Assembly (NCBI GenBank): GCA_965247475.1
Contig: OZ252016.1
Span: 2,294,001-2,358,000 of the forward strand
Reading direction: 5' to 3'
DNA from: G965247475 sp965247475
GTDB taxonomy: Bacteria; Chloroflexota; UBA11872
Length of the DNA: 64,000 nt
Positions 26,961 to 38,090 of this stretch are shown in pieces (the first letter of the stretch is position 1; each line of letters starts with the position of its first letter). Both the position numbers and the translations under genes were made by a program. Under the pieces are notes generated by a model. The model worked only from the letters and a program-made list of their open reading frames with translations, was not told the DNA's origin and did no database searches.

Positions 26961-28634
26961 TTAGACCTCGGTGACGATCGGCAAGATCACCGGCCGCCGC
27001 CGGGTCGCCTGAAACAGGTGCCTCCCGAGGGTCGTCCGGATCTTGTTCTGCAGATACCCGAGATCCGGCTCCGGATGGTCGCCCTCGTCGATCACCCGTC
27101 GCACGCGTGCGCGGGCACCGTCGAGCAGGTCTTCCGCTTCCGGTGCGTAGACGAACCCCCGTGAGATGATATCCGGCTCGTCCAGCGATTTTCCAGTGTG
27201 TCGGTCGACGGTGGCGACCACGACCACGACGCCGTCCTCGGAGAGGTGGCGTCGGTCGCGCAGCACGGCGGAGCCGACATCGCCAACGCCGGCGCCATCC
27301 ACAAACACGTTGCCCGCTTCGGTCTCGCCAACAATTTGGAAGTCGTCCTCGGAGACTTCGACGATCGCGCCGTTCTCGGCGATCAGGATGTGCTCGGGAT
27401 CGAGGCCGACGCCCTGCGCCAGCCGGCTGTGAGCGACCAGGTGACGGTATTCGCCGTGAACCGGCATGAAGAACTTCGGGCGCAGCGTGTTGTGGATGTA
27501 CTTGAGCTCTTCCTGGCTGGCGTGACCCGACACGTGAACCGGGGCAAGCTCCTCATAGAGCACACGCGCTCCGAGCCTGGCCAGCCGGTCGATGGTCCGG
27601 TTGACCTGAAACTCGTTGCCGGGGATCGCGGTGGCCGACACGACGATCGTGTCGTCGGGCTGGATTTTGATCTGTCGGTGGTCATGGTTGGCCATGCGCA
27701 CCAGCGCCGAGCGCGGCTCGCCCTGGGACCCGGTGGAGACGACCGCGACGCGCTCGGCCGGGTACCGATCCAGCTCGTGGGCCGCGATGACCATGTCCGG
27801 GTCCGGAATCTTGAGATAGCCGAGGTCCGCGGCGACCTTGAACGTGCGTTCCATGCTGCGGCCGACCACGCAGACCAGACGGCCATACGCGTAGGCGGCG
27901 TCGATGACCTGCTGGACGCGCGAGATCAGCGACGAGAACGTCGCCACGATGATGCGACCGGGGGCCTCAGAAAAGATCGTCTCAAGGGTTTCGCCGACCA
28001 CTTGCTCCGACGGCGTGTAGCCCGCGCGGTCGGCATAGGTGCTGTCGGCGAGCAGCAGGAGCACGCCGTCGGCGCCGATGCGTCCCAGCGACTGAAAGTC
28101 TGGCGGAATACCGTCCACCGGGGTGTGATCGAGCTTGAAGTCGCCGGTGTGCACGATCGTGCCGATCGGCGTGTGAATCGCGATCGCACGTGCGTCCGGA
28201 ATGCTGTGACACATGTGCACGAATTCGCAGCGGAATGGGCCGATCTCGGCCGTCTCACGCATCGCGACCTCGTGGATCTCGAGGTCGTCCACGTTTAGGT
28301 ACTCGTCGAGCTTGACCCGCACCAGGCCCATGGTCAGGCGCGACCCGTAGAGCGGCAGCGGGAACTCCTTGAGCGCGAACGGCAGCGCGCCTATGTGGTC
28401 CTCGTGCCCGTGCGTGAGCACGAACGCGCGCAGCTTGTGCCGAATCTCGCGTAGATAGCTGAAGTCGGGGAGTACCAGATCGACCCCGAACATCTCAGCG
28501 TCCGGGAAGGTGAGGCCGCAATCGACCACGATCGCGTCGTCGCCGTACTCGACGACCATGCAGTTGCGGCCGATCTCACCGACGCCGCCAAGCGGCACAA
28601 TTCGGACGGCGTCCGAAGCGGTCGCGCGCGCCAT
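26961..28634 (-). CDS. rnj: Ribonuclease J
   Basis: A 557-residue metallo-beta-lactamase/beta-CASP nuclease with 5'-3' exonuclease and endonuclease activity on RNA. The zinc-binding motif HGHEDH is at residues 75-80, followed by 'MCHSIPDARAIAIHTPIG', 'HTGDFKLDH', 'ADSTYADRAG' and the beta-CASP helicase-like region 'ATFSSLISRVQQV'. The later 'PVHVSGHASQEEL' and 'FMPVHGEYRHL' motifs are intact. A good AGGAAAT ribosome site precedes the ATG. It lies between a uracil-DNA glycosylase gene and ftsK, in line with the known asd-dapA-rnjB-spoIIIE order of Bacillus. Confidence 0.95.
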   Translation of the reverse strand: MARATASDAVRIVPLGGVGEIGRNCMVVEYGDDAIVVDCGLTFPDAEMFGVDLVLPDFSYLREIRHKLRAFVLTHGHEDHIGALPFALKEFPLPLYGSRLTMGLVRVKLDEYLNVDDLEIHEVAMRETAEIGPFRCEFVHMCHSIPDARAIAIHTPIGTIVHTGDFKLDHTPVDGIPPDFQSLGRIGADGVLLLLADSTYADRAGYTPSEQVVGETLETIFSEAPGRIIVATFSSLISRVQQVIDAAYAYGRLVCVVGRSMERTFKVAADLGYLKIPDPDMVIAAHELDRYPAERVAVVSTGSQGEPRSALVRMANHDHRQIKIQPDDTIVVSATAIPGNEFQVNRTIDRLARLGARVLYEELAPVHVSGHASQEELKYIHNTLRPKFFMPVHGEYRHLVAHSRLAQGVGLDPEHILIAENGAIVEVSEDDFQIVGETEAGNVFVDGAGVGDVGSAVLRDRRHLSEDGVVVVVATVDRHTGKSLDEPDIISRGFVYAPEAEDLLDGARARVRRVIDEGDHPEPDLGYLQNKIRTTLGRHLFQATRRRPVILPIVTEV

Positions 28635-28664
28635 TACATTTCCTTCAAGGGCCGACGACGAGTG

Positions 28665-29291
28665 CTAGGAGAATAGCGAGAGTTGCCGGGCCGGCGGTTC
28701 GGGCGCCGCCGGCACTGCCGTCGAGGCCGGCTGACTCAGGAGCTTCGGGATCAGGGCAAAGTCCTGTTCGAGCACGGTCCGCAGCCGCCCCTGCCGGAGC
28801 GCCGCGGCGGGATGGTAGACGGGCAGGAATCGTCGGTCGTCGATCGTCCGCAGCGTGCCGCGGGCCTTGGAGATTCGCGCGTCCGGGAAGAACGCGTTGA
28901 GGGCGTGACGCCCCAGCAACACGATGAGCTTGGGGTCGATGAGCTCGATCTGGCGCGTGAGATAGGGGCGGCAGGCCCCGGCCTCATCCTCGGCGGGATC
29001 GCGGTTCTGCGGCGGTCGACACTTCACGACGTTACCAATGAACACCTCGGCGCGCTTGAACCCGGCGCCTTCGATCAACTCGTCGAGCAGGTGTCCGGCG
29101 GGGCCGACGAAGGGCCGGCCCTGCTGGTCCTCGTGGTACCCGGGACCCTCACCGATGAACAGGATCTCGGCGCGCGGGTTGCCCTCTCCGGGAACCGCCT
29201 GCGTGCGGGTGTGGTGCAGCCGGCAGCGCTCGCAGCCTCGGACGGCGGCGGCGAGCTCCTCGAGATCGTTCAGAACGGGCAGCTCCGTCAC
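28665..29291 (-). CDS. Uracil-DNA glycosylase, iron-sulfur family (family 4/5)
   Basis: A 208-residue DNA repair enzyme that removes uracil from DNA. Cys residues in 'GCERCRL' (about 19-23), 'VKCRPPQNRDP' and 'GACRPYL' can hold a 4Fe-4S cluster. The water-activating motif is 'FIGEGPGYHEDQQG' and the second catalytic motif is 'VYHPAAALRQ'. 'GEGPG' with Glu, plus the Cys spacing, points to family 4 (UDGa). It starts at GTG 29291, three bases after the dapA stop, and ends 30 bases before rnj, so all lie in one operon. Confidence 0.92.
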   Translation of the reverse strand: MTELPVLNDLEELAAAVRGCERCRLHHTRTQAVPGEGNPRAEILFIGEGPGYHEDQQGRPFVGPAGHLLDELIEGAGFKRAEVFIGNVVKCRPPQNRDPAEDEAGACRPYLTRQIELIDPKLIVLLGRHALNAFFPDARISKARGTLRTIDDRRFLPVYHPAAALRQGRLRTVLEQDFALIPKLLSQPASTAVPAAPEPPARQLSLFS

Positions 29292-29294
29292 CGG

Positions 29295-30212
29295 CTAGAC
29301 GCTCACGGCCGCGGCGGTGAGGAACGGATCGAGCTGGTACTGCTCGAGCACGCGCTTGAGCCCGGATTGCATGTCGGCCGGCAGGTCAATCAGCGGCAAC
29401 CGCGGATGCCCCACGTCAAAGCCGGCAAGCCGCAGCGCGGCTTTGACGGCGATCGGGTTTGACCAGCCGGCCGGGAACAAGGCCCGTGAGATCGGCAGGA
29501 GCCGGAGGTGATGCCGGCGGGCGGTCTGGGTATCACCCTCGACGAAGGCATCGATCATGTCGCGGATCTCACCGCTCACGACGTGGCTGGCGACGCTGAC
29601 CACCCCGACGCCGCCGAGCGTGAGGATCGGATAGGTGTCGGTGTCGTTGCCGCTATAGACGTGAAACCCGCCAGTGGCGGTGCGCACGATCTCGGCGATT
29701 TGATCGAAGTCGCCGCTCGCCTCCTTGACCCCAATGATGTTGTCGATCTCGCTGAGTCGGGCGGTGGTGGGGGCGGTCATGTTGAGGCTGGTCCGCGACG
29801 GCACGTTGTAGAGGATGTTGGGCAGCGGCGTCGCCGCGGCGATGGCCGCGAAGTGCTCGTACAGACCATCCTGCGGCGGCTTGTTGTAGTACGGCGTGAC
29901 TTGCAGCAGGCCGTCCACCCCCAACTCGGCGGCCTCGCGCGACCAGCGAATGCTCTCGGCCGTGTTGTATCCGCCGGTGCCCGCGACGATGCGGGCGCGA
30001 CCGCCGGCGGCATCAAGCGCCTCCCGATACAGCGCCATGCGCTCGTCATGGGTGAGCACGGGCGATTCGCCGGTCGTTCCGGTTATGACGAGGGCGTCGT
30101 TCCCGGCGCCGATCAGCCCATCAACCAGACGTCTGAAGGAGTCGAAGTCGATGCTCTCGTCAGCTTGGAACGGCGTGACGACCGCCGTGATGAGCCGCCC
30201 GAACGCGAGCAT
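29295..30212 (-). CDS. dapA: 4-hydroxy-tetrahydrodipicolinate synthase
   Basis: A 305-residue TIM-barrel aldolase that condenses pyruvate with aspartate semialdehyde, the first committed step to lysine and diaminopimelate. 'VITGTTGESPVLTHDE' is the pyruvate-binding loop, 'ILYNVPSRT' carries the catalytic Tyr and 'IIGVKEASGD' the Schiff-base Lys. The ATG at 30212 has an excellent GGGGAGG site; an upstream extension of the frame was rejected. It is cotranscribed with asd and dapB, separated from them only by a small membrane protein gene and a gene remnant. Confidence 0.95.
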   Translation of the reverse strand: MLAFGRLITAVVTPFQADESIDFDSFRRLVDGLIGAGNDALVITGTTGESPVLTHDERMALYREALDAAGGRARIVAGTGGYNTAESIRWSREAAELGVDGLLQVTPYYNKPPQDGLYEHFAAIAAATPLPNILYNVPSRTSLNMTAPTTARLSEIDNIIGVKEASGDFDQIAEIVRTATGGFHVYSGNDTDTYPILTLGGVGVVSVASHVVSGEIRDMIDAFVEGDTQTARRHHLRLLPISRALFPAGWSNPIAVKAALRLAGFDVGHPRLPLIDLPADMQSGLKRVLEQYQLDPFLTAAAVSV

Positions 30213-30322
30213 TGCCGCACCTCCCCGACGTCGCGGCAACCGTGGCCGGCGCAACGTCCGCGCCACCAGTGTGGCTCAGGCGCCGATTGTACCGAGCGGC
30301 CGCAGCGGGAGCGTCCGCGCGC

Positions 30323-31168
30323 CTACGTACTGCCCCAATCCACGCGGCGTCCAAAGTGGCGAACCCAGCGGCGCCACACGCCCTTGCCGTAGAAAGCTTC
30401 CTCATGACCCTCGATGACGGCGGCCTCGCTGTTGAGGATATGGGCCGCCAGACCAGCCGCGTTGTACCGGCTGACCGCCCGGAGGACGCGCGGATAGGCC
30501 GAGTACCAGAGCGACCGAAACAGCAGCAGGCCCAGGCCCAGCAAGAACAAGACAGGCAGCGCCGCCGACTCAGAGAGCACGGCCGCCAACGCCAGCGTCA
30601 CCGGCCCGAGAACGGCCACCCACGCCAGCGCCTCCGCGTGGGCGTTCATCAGAGGCTTGCGCCGCCGGTGGGCAAACGTGTAGGGCGCGCGCTGCCGCTC
30701 GAACCGGGCCCGCTCGAGCAGCGCCAGCACGATCCCGAACGCCCCCAGCGCGAGCGCCAGCAACAGCCCTACGAACACCGGCACGCCACCCGGCGTGGCG
30801 GCGATTCCAGCGCCCGTAAGCCGGCTGGGCAGCGGCCGCTGAATCGACTCGGCGTCGAGCACGGCCGAGTCGATGTCGGGCCGCAGCAGATGCTCGATGC
30901 CGCCGACGATCAGGATCCCGATCGCGAACAGCACCAGGCCGGCCAGGACAACCCCCATACCAGCCAGGAAGCCCGCTTGCCCGAGCGCCGAGATGGGGCT
31001 GCGGGCCGCGCGAATCTCGGCCAGGTACGCGTCAAGCTCGGACCGCGACACGCGCGCCGGCATGCCGGCGCGCACGAGCGCGAACTGCGCGATGCGATAG
31101 TCGTCCACGCGGTCGGCTGACGACGCGACCCGGCGCCACCAGCCGTGCAGCGCGCGAAAGTGGTGCAT
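30323..31168 (-). CDS. Integral membrane protein of unknown function
   Basis: A 281-residue protein with a basic N-terminus ('FRALHGWWRRVASSADRVDDYR') and about five hydrophobic segments: two around residues 60-90, one near 130-155 and two around 185-220. The tail is polar and aromatic ('AFYGKGVWRRWVRHFGRRVDW'). I do not recognise the family. It sits between the asd and dapA genes with the Fic-like remnant beside it, an arrangement that breaks the otherwise conserved order, so it may have been inserted there. Confidence 0.65.
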   Translation of the reverse strand: MHHFRALHGWWRRVASSADRVDDYRIAQFALVRAGMPARVSRSELDAYLAEIRAARSPISALGQAGFLAGMGVVLAGLVLFAIGILIVGGIEHLLRPDIDSAVLDAESIQRPLPSRLTGAGIAATPGGVPVFVGLLLALALGAFGIVLALLERARFERQRAPYTFAHRRRKPLMNAHAEALAWVAVLGPVTLALAAVLSESAALPVLFLLGLGLLLFRSLWYSAYPRVLRAVSRYNAAGLAAHILNSEAAVIEGHEEAFYGKGVWRRWVRHFGRRVDWGST

Positions 31169-31287
31169 GGCGGCATGCTACACCGCCGCGCGCGCATGGT
31201 CCGATCGTCAAACGGGGGCTGAAACCCGCGTCACTGGGGACGCTCGCGAGCCGCCCGACGCAGCCCGGCGGCCACGCACGGAAGCCG

Positions 31288-31441
31288 TCAATCGATGTCC
31301 GCGGAGAGCATTTGGACGACCTCGCGGGCCTCGAAGACCCGGTACCGCTGCCGGCCCGTGATCTCGACCAAGATCCCCAAATCGACCAGCTTCGAGATGT
31401 TGAGCGAGGCGCTGCGCTGGGTAACGTCTAATGGTCCGCCG
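31288..31441 (-). pseudogene. Remnant of a Fic-family protein (C-terminal winged helix)
   Basis: Reading the minus strand up to TGA at 31288-31290 gives about 48 codons: 'PLDVTQRSASLNISKLVDLGI', then 'LVEITGRQRYRVFEAREVVQML'. This is the typical C-terminal winged-helix ending of Fic/DOC-type AMPylators. No start codon or Fic core lies upstream; the frame runs into the asd stop region, so only the tail survives. It is too short to appear as a full gene and is probably non-functional. Confidence 0.6.
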
Positions 31442-32476
31442 TCAGCCGCGGGCGCCCTGAAACCAGTCGTTGGCGATCACGGCCTCGGCGATCTGGACGG
31501 AGTTGGTGGCCGCGCCCTTGCGGAGGTTATCCGAGACGATCCAGAACACCACGCCGCCGTCCAGCGAAGCATCGCTGCGGATTCGCCCGACCCACACATC
31601 GTCGTTGCCGTCGGCGTCCAGCGCCGTCGGGTACGCGCCGCCAGCAACATCGTCCACAACACGGACCCCGGGGGCTGCTTCCAGTATTTCGCGCACGGCG
31701 CTCGCTTGCACCGGCTCGGCGAACTCCACGTTCACCGCCTCCGAATGCCCGCGGTACACCGGGACTCGCACGCAGGTGGCCGAAATCCTCAGATCCGGCG
31801 CGTGCATGATCTTGCGTGTCTCGTTGGCCAGCTTCCACTCCTCGGTGGTGTAGCCATCTTCCGTCCGGAATGACTCGACCTCCGGTATCACGTTGAACGC
31901 GATCTGCCGCGGCAGCACGCTGACCGCCGGATCTCCGCCGGCAATGATCGCCCGAGCTTGGTCGCTCAACTCCGCCATCGCTCCGGCGCCCGCGCCCGAC
32001 ACCGACTGGTAGGTGGAAACGATCACGCGCACGATCGCGTGCGACCGATGGAGCGGGGCCAGGGCCACCACCATCTGTATCGTCGAGCAATTGGGGCAGG
32101 CGATGATGCCGTTGTGGCGCGCGATGTCGTCTCCGTTGACCTCGGGCACGACGAGGGGGACGTCGGCCTCGTAGCGCCACGCGGACGTCTTGTCGACGAC
32201 CACGGCGCCCGCCTCGACCGCGCTGGGCATGAGCTCACGGCTCACGGCCCCGCTCGCGGCGCCGAACACGAGATCGAGCCCGCGGAACGAATCCGGCGTC
32301 GCGGGCTCGACCGGGATGCTCTCGCCGCGAAACTCCACGGTGCGCCCGTTCTTGCGCGCGCTCGCCAACGCCCGGAGCTCGCGGACCGGGAAGTTCCGCT
32401 CCTCGAGAATGCCTAGAACCTCCCGTCCGACCGCGCCGGTCGCGCCAACGATTCCAATTGCGTAGCCGGGGCTCAC
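31442..32476 (-). CDS. asd: Aspartate-semialdehyde dehydrogenase
   Basis: A 344-residue NADP-dependent enzyme that reduces aspartyl phosphate to aspartate semialdehyde, the branch point for lysine, methionine and threonine. 'IVGATGAVGREVLGILEERNFP' is the dinucleotide-binding N-terminus; 'IIACPNCSTIQMV' holds the active-site Cys. 'VRVPVYRGHSEAVNVEF' matches the substrate-binding region. Its GTG start overlaps the dapB stop by four bases, so dapB and asd are translationally coupled. Confidence 0.95.
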   Translation of the reverse strand: MSPGYAIGIVGATGAVGREVLGILEERNFPVRELRALASARKNGRTVEFRGESIPVEPATPDSFRGLDLVFGAASGAVSRELMPSAVEAGAVVVDKTSAWRYEADVPLVVPEVNGDDIARHNGIIACPNCSTIQMVVALAPLHRSHAIVRVIVSTYQSVSGAGAGAMAELSDQARAIIAGGDPAVSVLPRQIAFNVIPEVESFRTEDGYTTEEWKLANETRKIMHAPDLRISATCVRVPVYRGHSEAVNVEFAEPVQASAVREILEAAPGVRVVDDVAGGAYPTALDADGNDDVWVGRIRSDASLDGGVVFWIVSDNLRKGAATNSVQIAEAVIANDWFQGARG

Positions 32477-33252
32477 TCGTCTCTCCCGTCCGAGTCAAAC
32501 AGCAGGTGCTCCAGCCCGACGACGAGGCCGGGAAGCTCACGCACCCGGCGAACCGCCAGCAGCACGCCGGGCATGAACGACTCGCGGCTGGTCGAATCGT
32601 GGCGGATCGAGAGCGTCTGGCCGGCACCGCCAAAGATGGTCTCCTGATGGGCGACCAGGCCCGGCAGGCGAACACTGTGAATCCGGACGCCGCCCACGAC
32701 GCCGCCGCGCACGCCGTCGACGGTGAACTTCTCGGTCGGTGCGTCTGTCGCCGGGCGGCCCTCGCGCGCCGCCACGATCAGCTCGGCGGTGCGCGCCGCG
32801 GTGCCGGACGGCGCGTCGACTTTTCGATCGTGATGGAGCTCCACGATCTCGACGTGATCGAGGTGCGGGGCCGCGAGCTTGGCCATCTCCATCATGAGCA
32901 CCGCGCCGACGGCGAAGTTCGGAGCGATGAACGCGCCGCGCGATCCCGCGCGCTCGCGGATCGCGGAGACTTGTTCGGCCGACATGCCGGTGGTCCCGAT
33001 CACGGGCGACACACCGGCATCGAGCAGAGCGAGCGCGTTGGCGGCAACCGCATCCGCCACGGAGAAGTCCACGCCGACGTCAGGCGAGGTCTCGCGCACC
33101 GCCTCGGCGGCGTCGGCGAACAATGGGGATACGGCATCGGTGTGCGCGACATCGACGCCGCCCACGACCTGCATGCCGGTCTCCGCGCGCACGGCCTCGA
33201 GCACGGCGTCGCCCATACGCCCAGCCGCGCCGAGGACCAGGACCCTGATCAC
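32473..33252 (-). CDS. dapB: 4-hydroxy-tetrahydrodipicolinate reductase
   Basis: A 259-residue reductase for the second step of the diaminopimelate route. 'VLVLGAAGRMGDAVLEAV' binds NAD(P)H; 'VEIVELHHDRKVDAPSGTA' contains the signature His-His and Lys; 'EKFTVDGVRGGVVGGVRIHSVRLPG' is the C-terminal catalytic domain. The start is GTG. It follows pnp by 36 bases and overlaps asd. Confidence 0.95.
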   Translation of the reverse strand: MIRVLVLGAAGRMGDAVLEAVRAETGMQVVGGVDVAHTDAVSPLFADAAEAVRETSPDVGVDFSVADAVAANALALLDAGVSPVIGTTGMSAEQVSAIRERAGSRGAFIAPNFAVGAVLMMEMAKLAAPHLDHVEIVELHHDRKVDAPSGTAARTAELIVAAREGRPATDAPTEKFTVDGVRGGVVGGVRIHSVRLPGLVAHQETIFGGAGQTLSIRHDSTSRESFMPGVLLAVRRVRELPGLVVGLEHLLFDSDGRDE

Positions 33253-33288
33253 GATCCGGCGCCTTGCGGCGGGATCACTGCCGCGGGA

Positions 33289-35508
<2,220 letters not shown>

Positions 35509-35538
35509 CGCGTGCTTCTCCCCGGCGGGCGGCTGGGA

Positions 35539-35594
35539 GAAGAGTTAAGAAACGAGGCTGGGAGCCTGCTCGCAGGCTCGTTTCTTAGCTCTTC
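35539..35594 (-). promoter_or_regulatory. Long hairpin in the pnp 5' leader
   Basis: Two 21-base arms (35539-35559 and 35574-35594) are complementary except at two positions, with a 14-base loop. It lies 31 bases upstream of the pnp start codon. In Escherichia coli the rpsO-pnp transcript has an RNase III-cut hairpin used for pnp autoregulation; this could be an analogous site, processed here by RNase III or the nearby RNase J. That role is inference. Confidence 0.55.
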
Positions 35595-35642
35595 CGGAGC
35601 GCCGACCCGCCTCTGTGCTATCCGAAGCTATAAACAACAAGA

Positions 35643-35670
35643 ACCGGTCCGTCTTCGGACCCGGACCGGT
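35643..35670 (-). terminator. Hairpin terminator/attenuator between rpsO and pnp
   Basis: Nine-base perfect arms (ACCGGTCCG at 35643-35651 and CGGACCGGT at 35662-35670). On the minus strand a T-rich run (TTCTTGTTGTTT) follows, as expected after rpsO. It may be only partial, allowing read-through into pnp. Confidence 0.6.
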
Positions 35671-35752
35671 CTACTTTCACCCGATGTGGTAGGCACCCGC
35701 GGCATCGACCCCGGCATGAGCTGGAGATTGTGACGGTCAACCAAGGCGCCGC

Positions 35753-36025
35753 CTAGCGAGGTCCCCGGATCCCGAGGACGCTGATGACCTCGCGGAACTT
35801 GGTGGGATTGGTGCGCCGGAGATACTTCATGAGGCGCCCGCGCCGACCCACCAGCTTGGTCATGCCGTAACGTGAATGATTGTCCTTCTTGTGCCGTTTC
35901 AGGTGCTCCGTCAGCTCCTCGATCCGGGCGCTCAGGCGCGCGATCTGTACGGCGGAGGAGCCAACATCGTCGTCGCTCTCACGGAGCGTGTCGATGGCAG
36001 CGCGCTTTTCGGACACAAATGGCAC
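35753..36025 (-). CDS. rpsO: 30S ribosomal protein S15
   Basis: A 90-residue 16S rRNA-binding protein. The core 'QIARLSARIEELTEHLKRHKKDNHSRYGMTKLVGRR', with the conserved 'RRGRLMKYLRRTN' end, is diagnostic. The start is GTG 36025, with AAGGT seven bases upstream; an internal GTG at 36016 is possible. It heads the rpsO-pnp pair. Confidence 0.97.
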   Translation of the reverse strand: MPFVSEKRAAIDTLRESDDDVGSSAVQIARLSARIEELTEHLKRHKKDNHSRYGMTKLVGRRGRLMKYLRRTNPTKFREVISVLGIRGPR

Positions 36026-36137
36026 AGTCGTTACCTTGAGAGTACGGGCCGCAAGCGAATGAGGCGCACCCGCGATCAGTTGATTCTATCGCACTGGCAA
36101 GGCCGCACGACCGCTGCGTGGAATCGCAACGGGACGA

Positions 36138-38027
36138 TTATGCGCGCCACACGCGGTAGATCTTTCGACCTACGTGGTCGCTGATGAACAAGTCGCCGCG
36201 CGGCCCGACGGCCACGTCCGTGGGGCGAATGAGGCCGGTGACGAAGGGCGTGAGCGTGCCACGGAAGGTGCCCGCCTCCGGCGTGAGCTCCACGCGCAGA
36301 ACGTTGTGGGCATACGAACTGCGGCCGGAGCCGGGGCCCCAGGTGGTGACCAGGATGTCGCCCTCGAACGCGCCCGCCTGCGGTCCGGTGAAGAAGGTCA
36401 TTCCGGTGACGGCGCTGTGCGCCGGAAATGGGGCGACCGGTCCGCGGACCGTGGAGCCCGGCGGCGGCTCGCCCCACACCGTCGGGTGGCCGTAGTCGGC
36501 GCCCTCGACGATGTGGTTGAGCTCGTCGGGCAGGTCGTCGGCGCGCGGCGCGCCAAAGTCGGGTCCGTTGTCGGTGCAGAACAAGTCACCGCCGGGACCG
36601 AACGCGAGGTCGTACGGATTCCTGAGGCCGGTCGCGAAGCGCTCGAGCCCCTCGCCGTCCAGACTGGCCCGCAGGATGGACCCCGACCATTCGTTCTCCG
36701 GCAGTTCACCAGCGTTGCTGGTGCTGCCCATCGCAACGTAGAGGCGCCCATCGGGTCCAATCGCGATGCCGTTGTTGCGGTGCCAGATGTGCTCGGCCGC
36801 AACCAGGCCGGTGATGATGTCGGCGGATTCGTCGGCGTGACCGGTCCCACTGGTATCGCGCAGTCGGATGATCTTGCGTCGCACCGACGCGTACACGGCG
36901 TCGCCGGCGAAGGCGACGCCGCGCGGCTCGGGCACGTTGGCCCCTTCGGCAAAGACCTTGATCTGATCGGCGCGGCCGTCGGCCGTGGTATCCGTGAGCG
37001 TCACGATGGCGTCGTTCGTGAAGCAGACGTACAGCCGCCCGTCGGGACCGGCCGCGAGGGCTGATGGAAAGCCCAGGTCGGCGGTGTCCGCGAACTCGCC
37101 GATCCGGAACCCCGATGGAGGCGTCGGCGCACCTACGGCCAGAAGGCCACTGCGGCGCTGGGTGAATTCCAGCTCCATGCCGGCGCCGGGCGCGAGCCGA
37201 TCGGACGGGTTGAAGCTGCGGATCAGCGTCCACATGTCGGCTGGGTAGGCGCGATCGCGGAGCTCGTCCCCGAGCAGGCGCAAGAGCACGACGGCGGGCT
37301 CGCCCGGGTGCAGCTCCATCACGGCGGCCTGGAAGTACTGACGGATCAACCCCGGTGCGGCGCCTTCGCTCGACAGCGTTCCGGGATCCCCAGTGTCCGC
37401 GCGGGCCTCGGTCTTGGGGAATCCGAAGCTCTCGACGCCTCCCAGACGCACGAAGACATCGAGGAACCCGGTGGGGGTGCCGTCCACGGCGACGTTCGAC
37501 ACGACGTGACCGAACGGCCCGAGCGCAAGTCCCGGGTGGGAATTCGTTGACCCCGGCTCGAATCCAAGATCATCGGCGCCCTCGACGCCGCCGCCGAGGA
37601 AATCCCACGCCAGACGCCGGACGACGACATGGCGGCGGCCAACCGGCGCCCACTCGAGCACGCCGCGCTGAAAGTACTGGCAAAGAACCTCGTGCTCGAC
37701 CAGCGGCTCGGAGATCGCATGGCCCCAGCGCTCCAACCCTCCGGTGCGGAGGTAGAAATCGAGAAACCCGGCCGTCGCCCGCGCACCGCCGACTCGCACA
37801 CTGAGATCGACGATGTTGTGCCCGAGCGCCGGGTCGAACAGGGACCGCACGATGGTGGCCGTCGGCGCGGGCGGCGCCGCGTCGACGGCGCGCCAGGGCG
37901 CCACACCGGCGGTCGCGGCCAGCGCCGCGGCTGAACCGAGCATGCGGCGACGGCTCATGCGGCGTGCGGGCCATGCGGCGCTGCGGGTCATGCGGGCCGG
38001 GCGCGGATCCAGATCGCCCCCGTTCAT
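36138..38027 (-). CDS. Tat-exported sugar-dehydrogenase-like beta-propeller protein with N-terminal repeat domain
   Basis: A 629-residue protein. A twin-arginine signal ('RRMSRRRMLGSAAALAATAG') lies near residues 22-42. Two copies of a 'FLDFYLRTGGLERWG...QYFQRGVLEWAP' / 'FLDVFVRLGGVESFG...QYFQAAVMELHP' repeat follow, a form common in exported Chloroflexota proteins. Residues from about 300 on form a glucose/sorbosone-dehydrogenase (GSDH) six-blade propeller: 'GPDGRLYVAMGSTSNAG', 'GLRNPYDLAFGPGGDLFCTDNGPD', 'GADYGHPTVWG'. Such enzymes may use PQQ to oxidise sugars. ATG 38027 was preferred over an open frame from 38087, because the divergent neighbour begins at 38091; ATG 37991 is also possible. 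Confidence 0.8.
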   Translation of the reverse strand: MNGGDLDPRPARMTRSAAWPARRMSRRRMLGSAAALAATAGVAPWRAVDAAPPAPTATIVRSLFDPALGHNIVDLSVRVGGARATAGFLDFYLRTGGLERWGHAISEPLVEHEVLCQYFQRGVLEWAPVGRRHVVVRRLAWDFLGGGVEGADDLGFEPGSTNSHPGLALGPFGHVVSNVAVDGTPTGFLDVFVRLGGVESFGFPKTEARADTGDPGTLSSEGAAPGLIRQYFQAAVMELHPGEPAVVLLRLLGDELRDRAYPADMWTLIRSFNPSDRLAPGAGMELEFTQRRSGLLAVGAPTPPSGFRIGEFADTADLGFPSALAAGPDGRLYVCFTNDAIVTLTDTTADGRADQIKVFAEGANVPEPRGVAFAGDAVYASVRRKIIRLRDTSGTGHADESADIITGLVAAEHIWHRNNGIAIGPDGRLYVAMGSTSNAGELPENEWSGSILRASLDGEGLERFATGLRNPYDLAFGPGGDLFCTDNGPDFGAPRADDLPDELNHIVEGADYGHPTVWGEPPPGSTVRGPVAPFPAHSAVTGMTFFTGPQAGAFEGDILVTTWGPGSGRSSYAHNVLRVELTPEAGTFRGTLTPFVTGLIRPTDVAVGPRGDLFISDHVGRKIYRVWRA

Positions 38028-38090
38028 TTGGTCACGCTCGGCCGCCGACCTCGCCCATATACTTGGCCCGCCCTCCCCGCCGACCACGCC

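Noticed and set aside
38028..38090. Upstream extension of the DUF3105 protein
   Set aside because: It would overlap the Tat protein's start region; ATG 38091 gives a normal basic N-terminus before the anchor helix.
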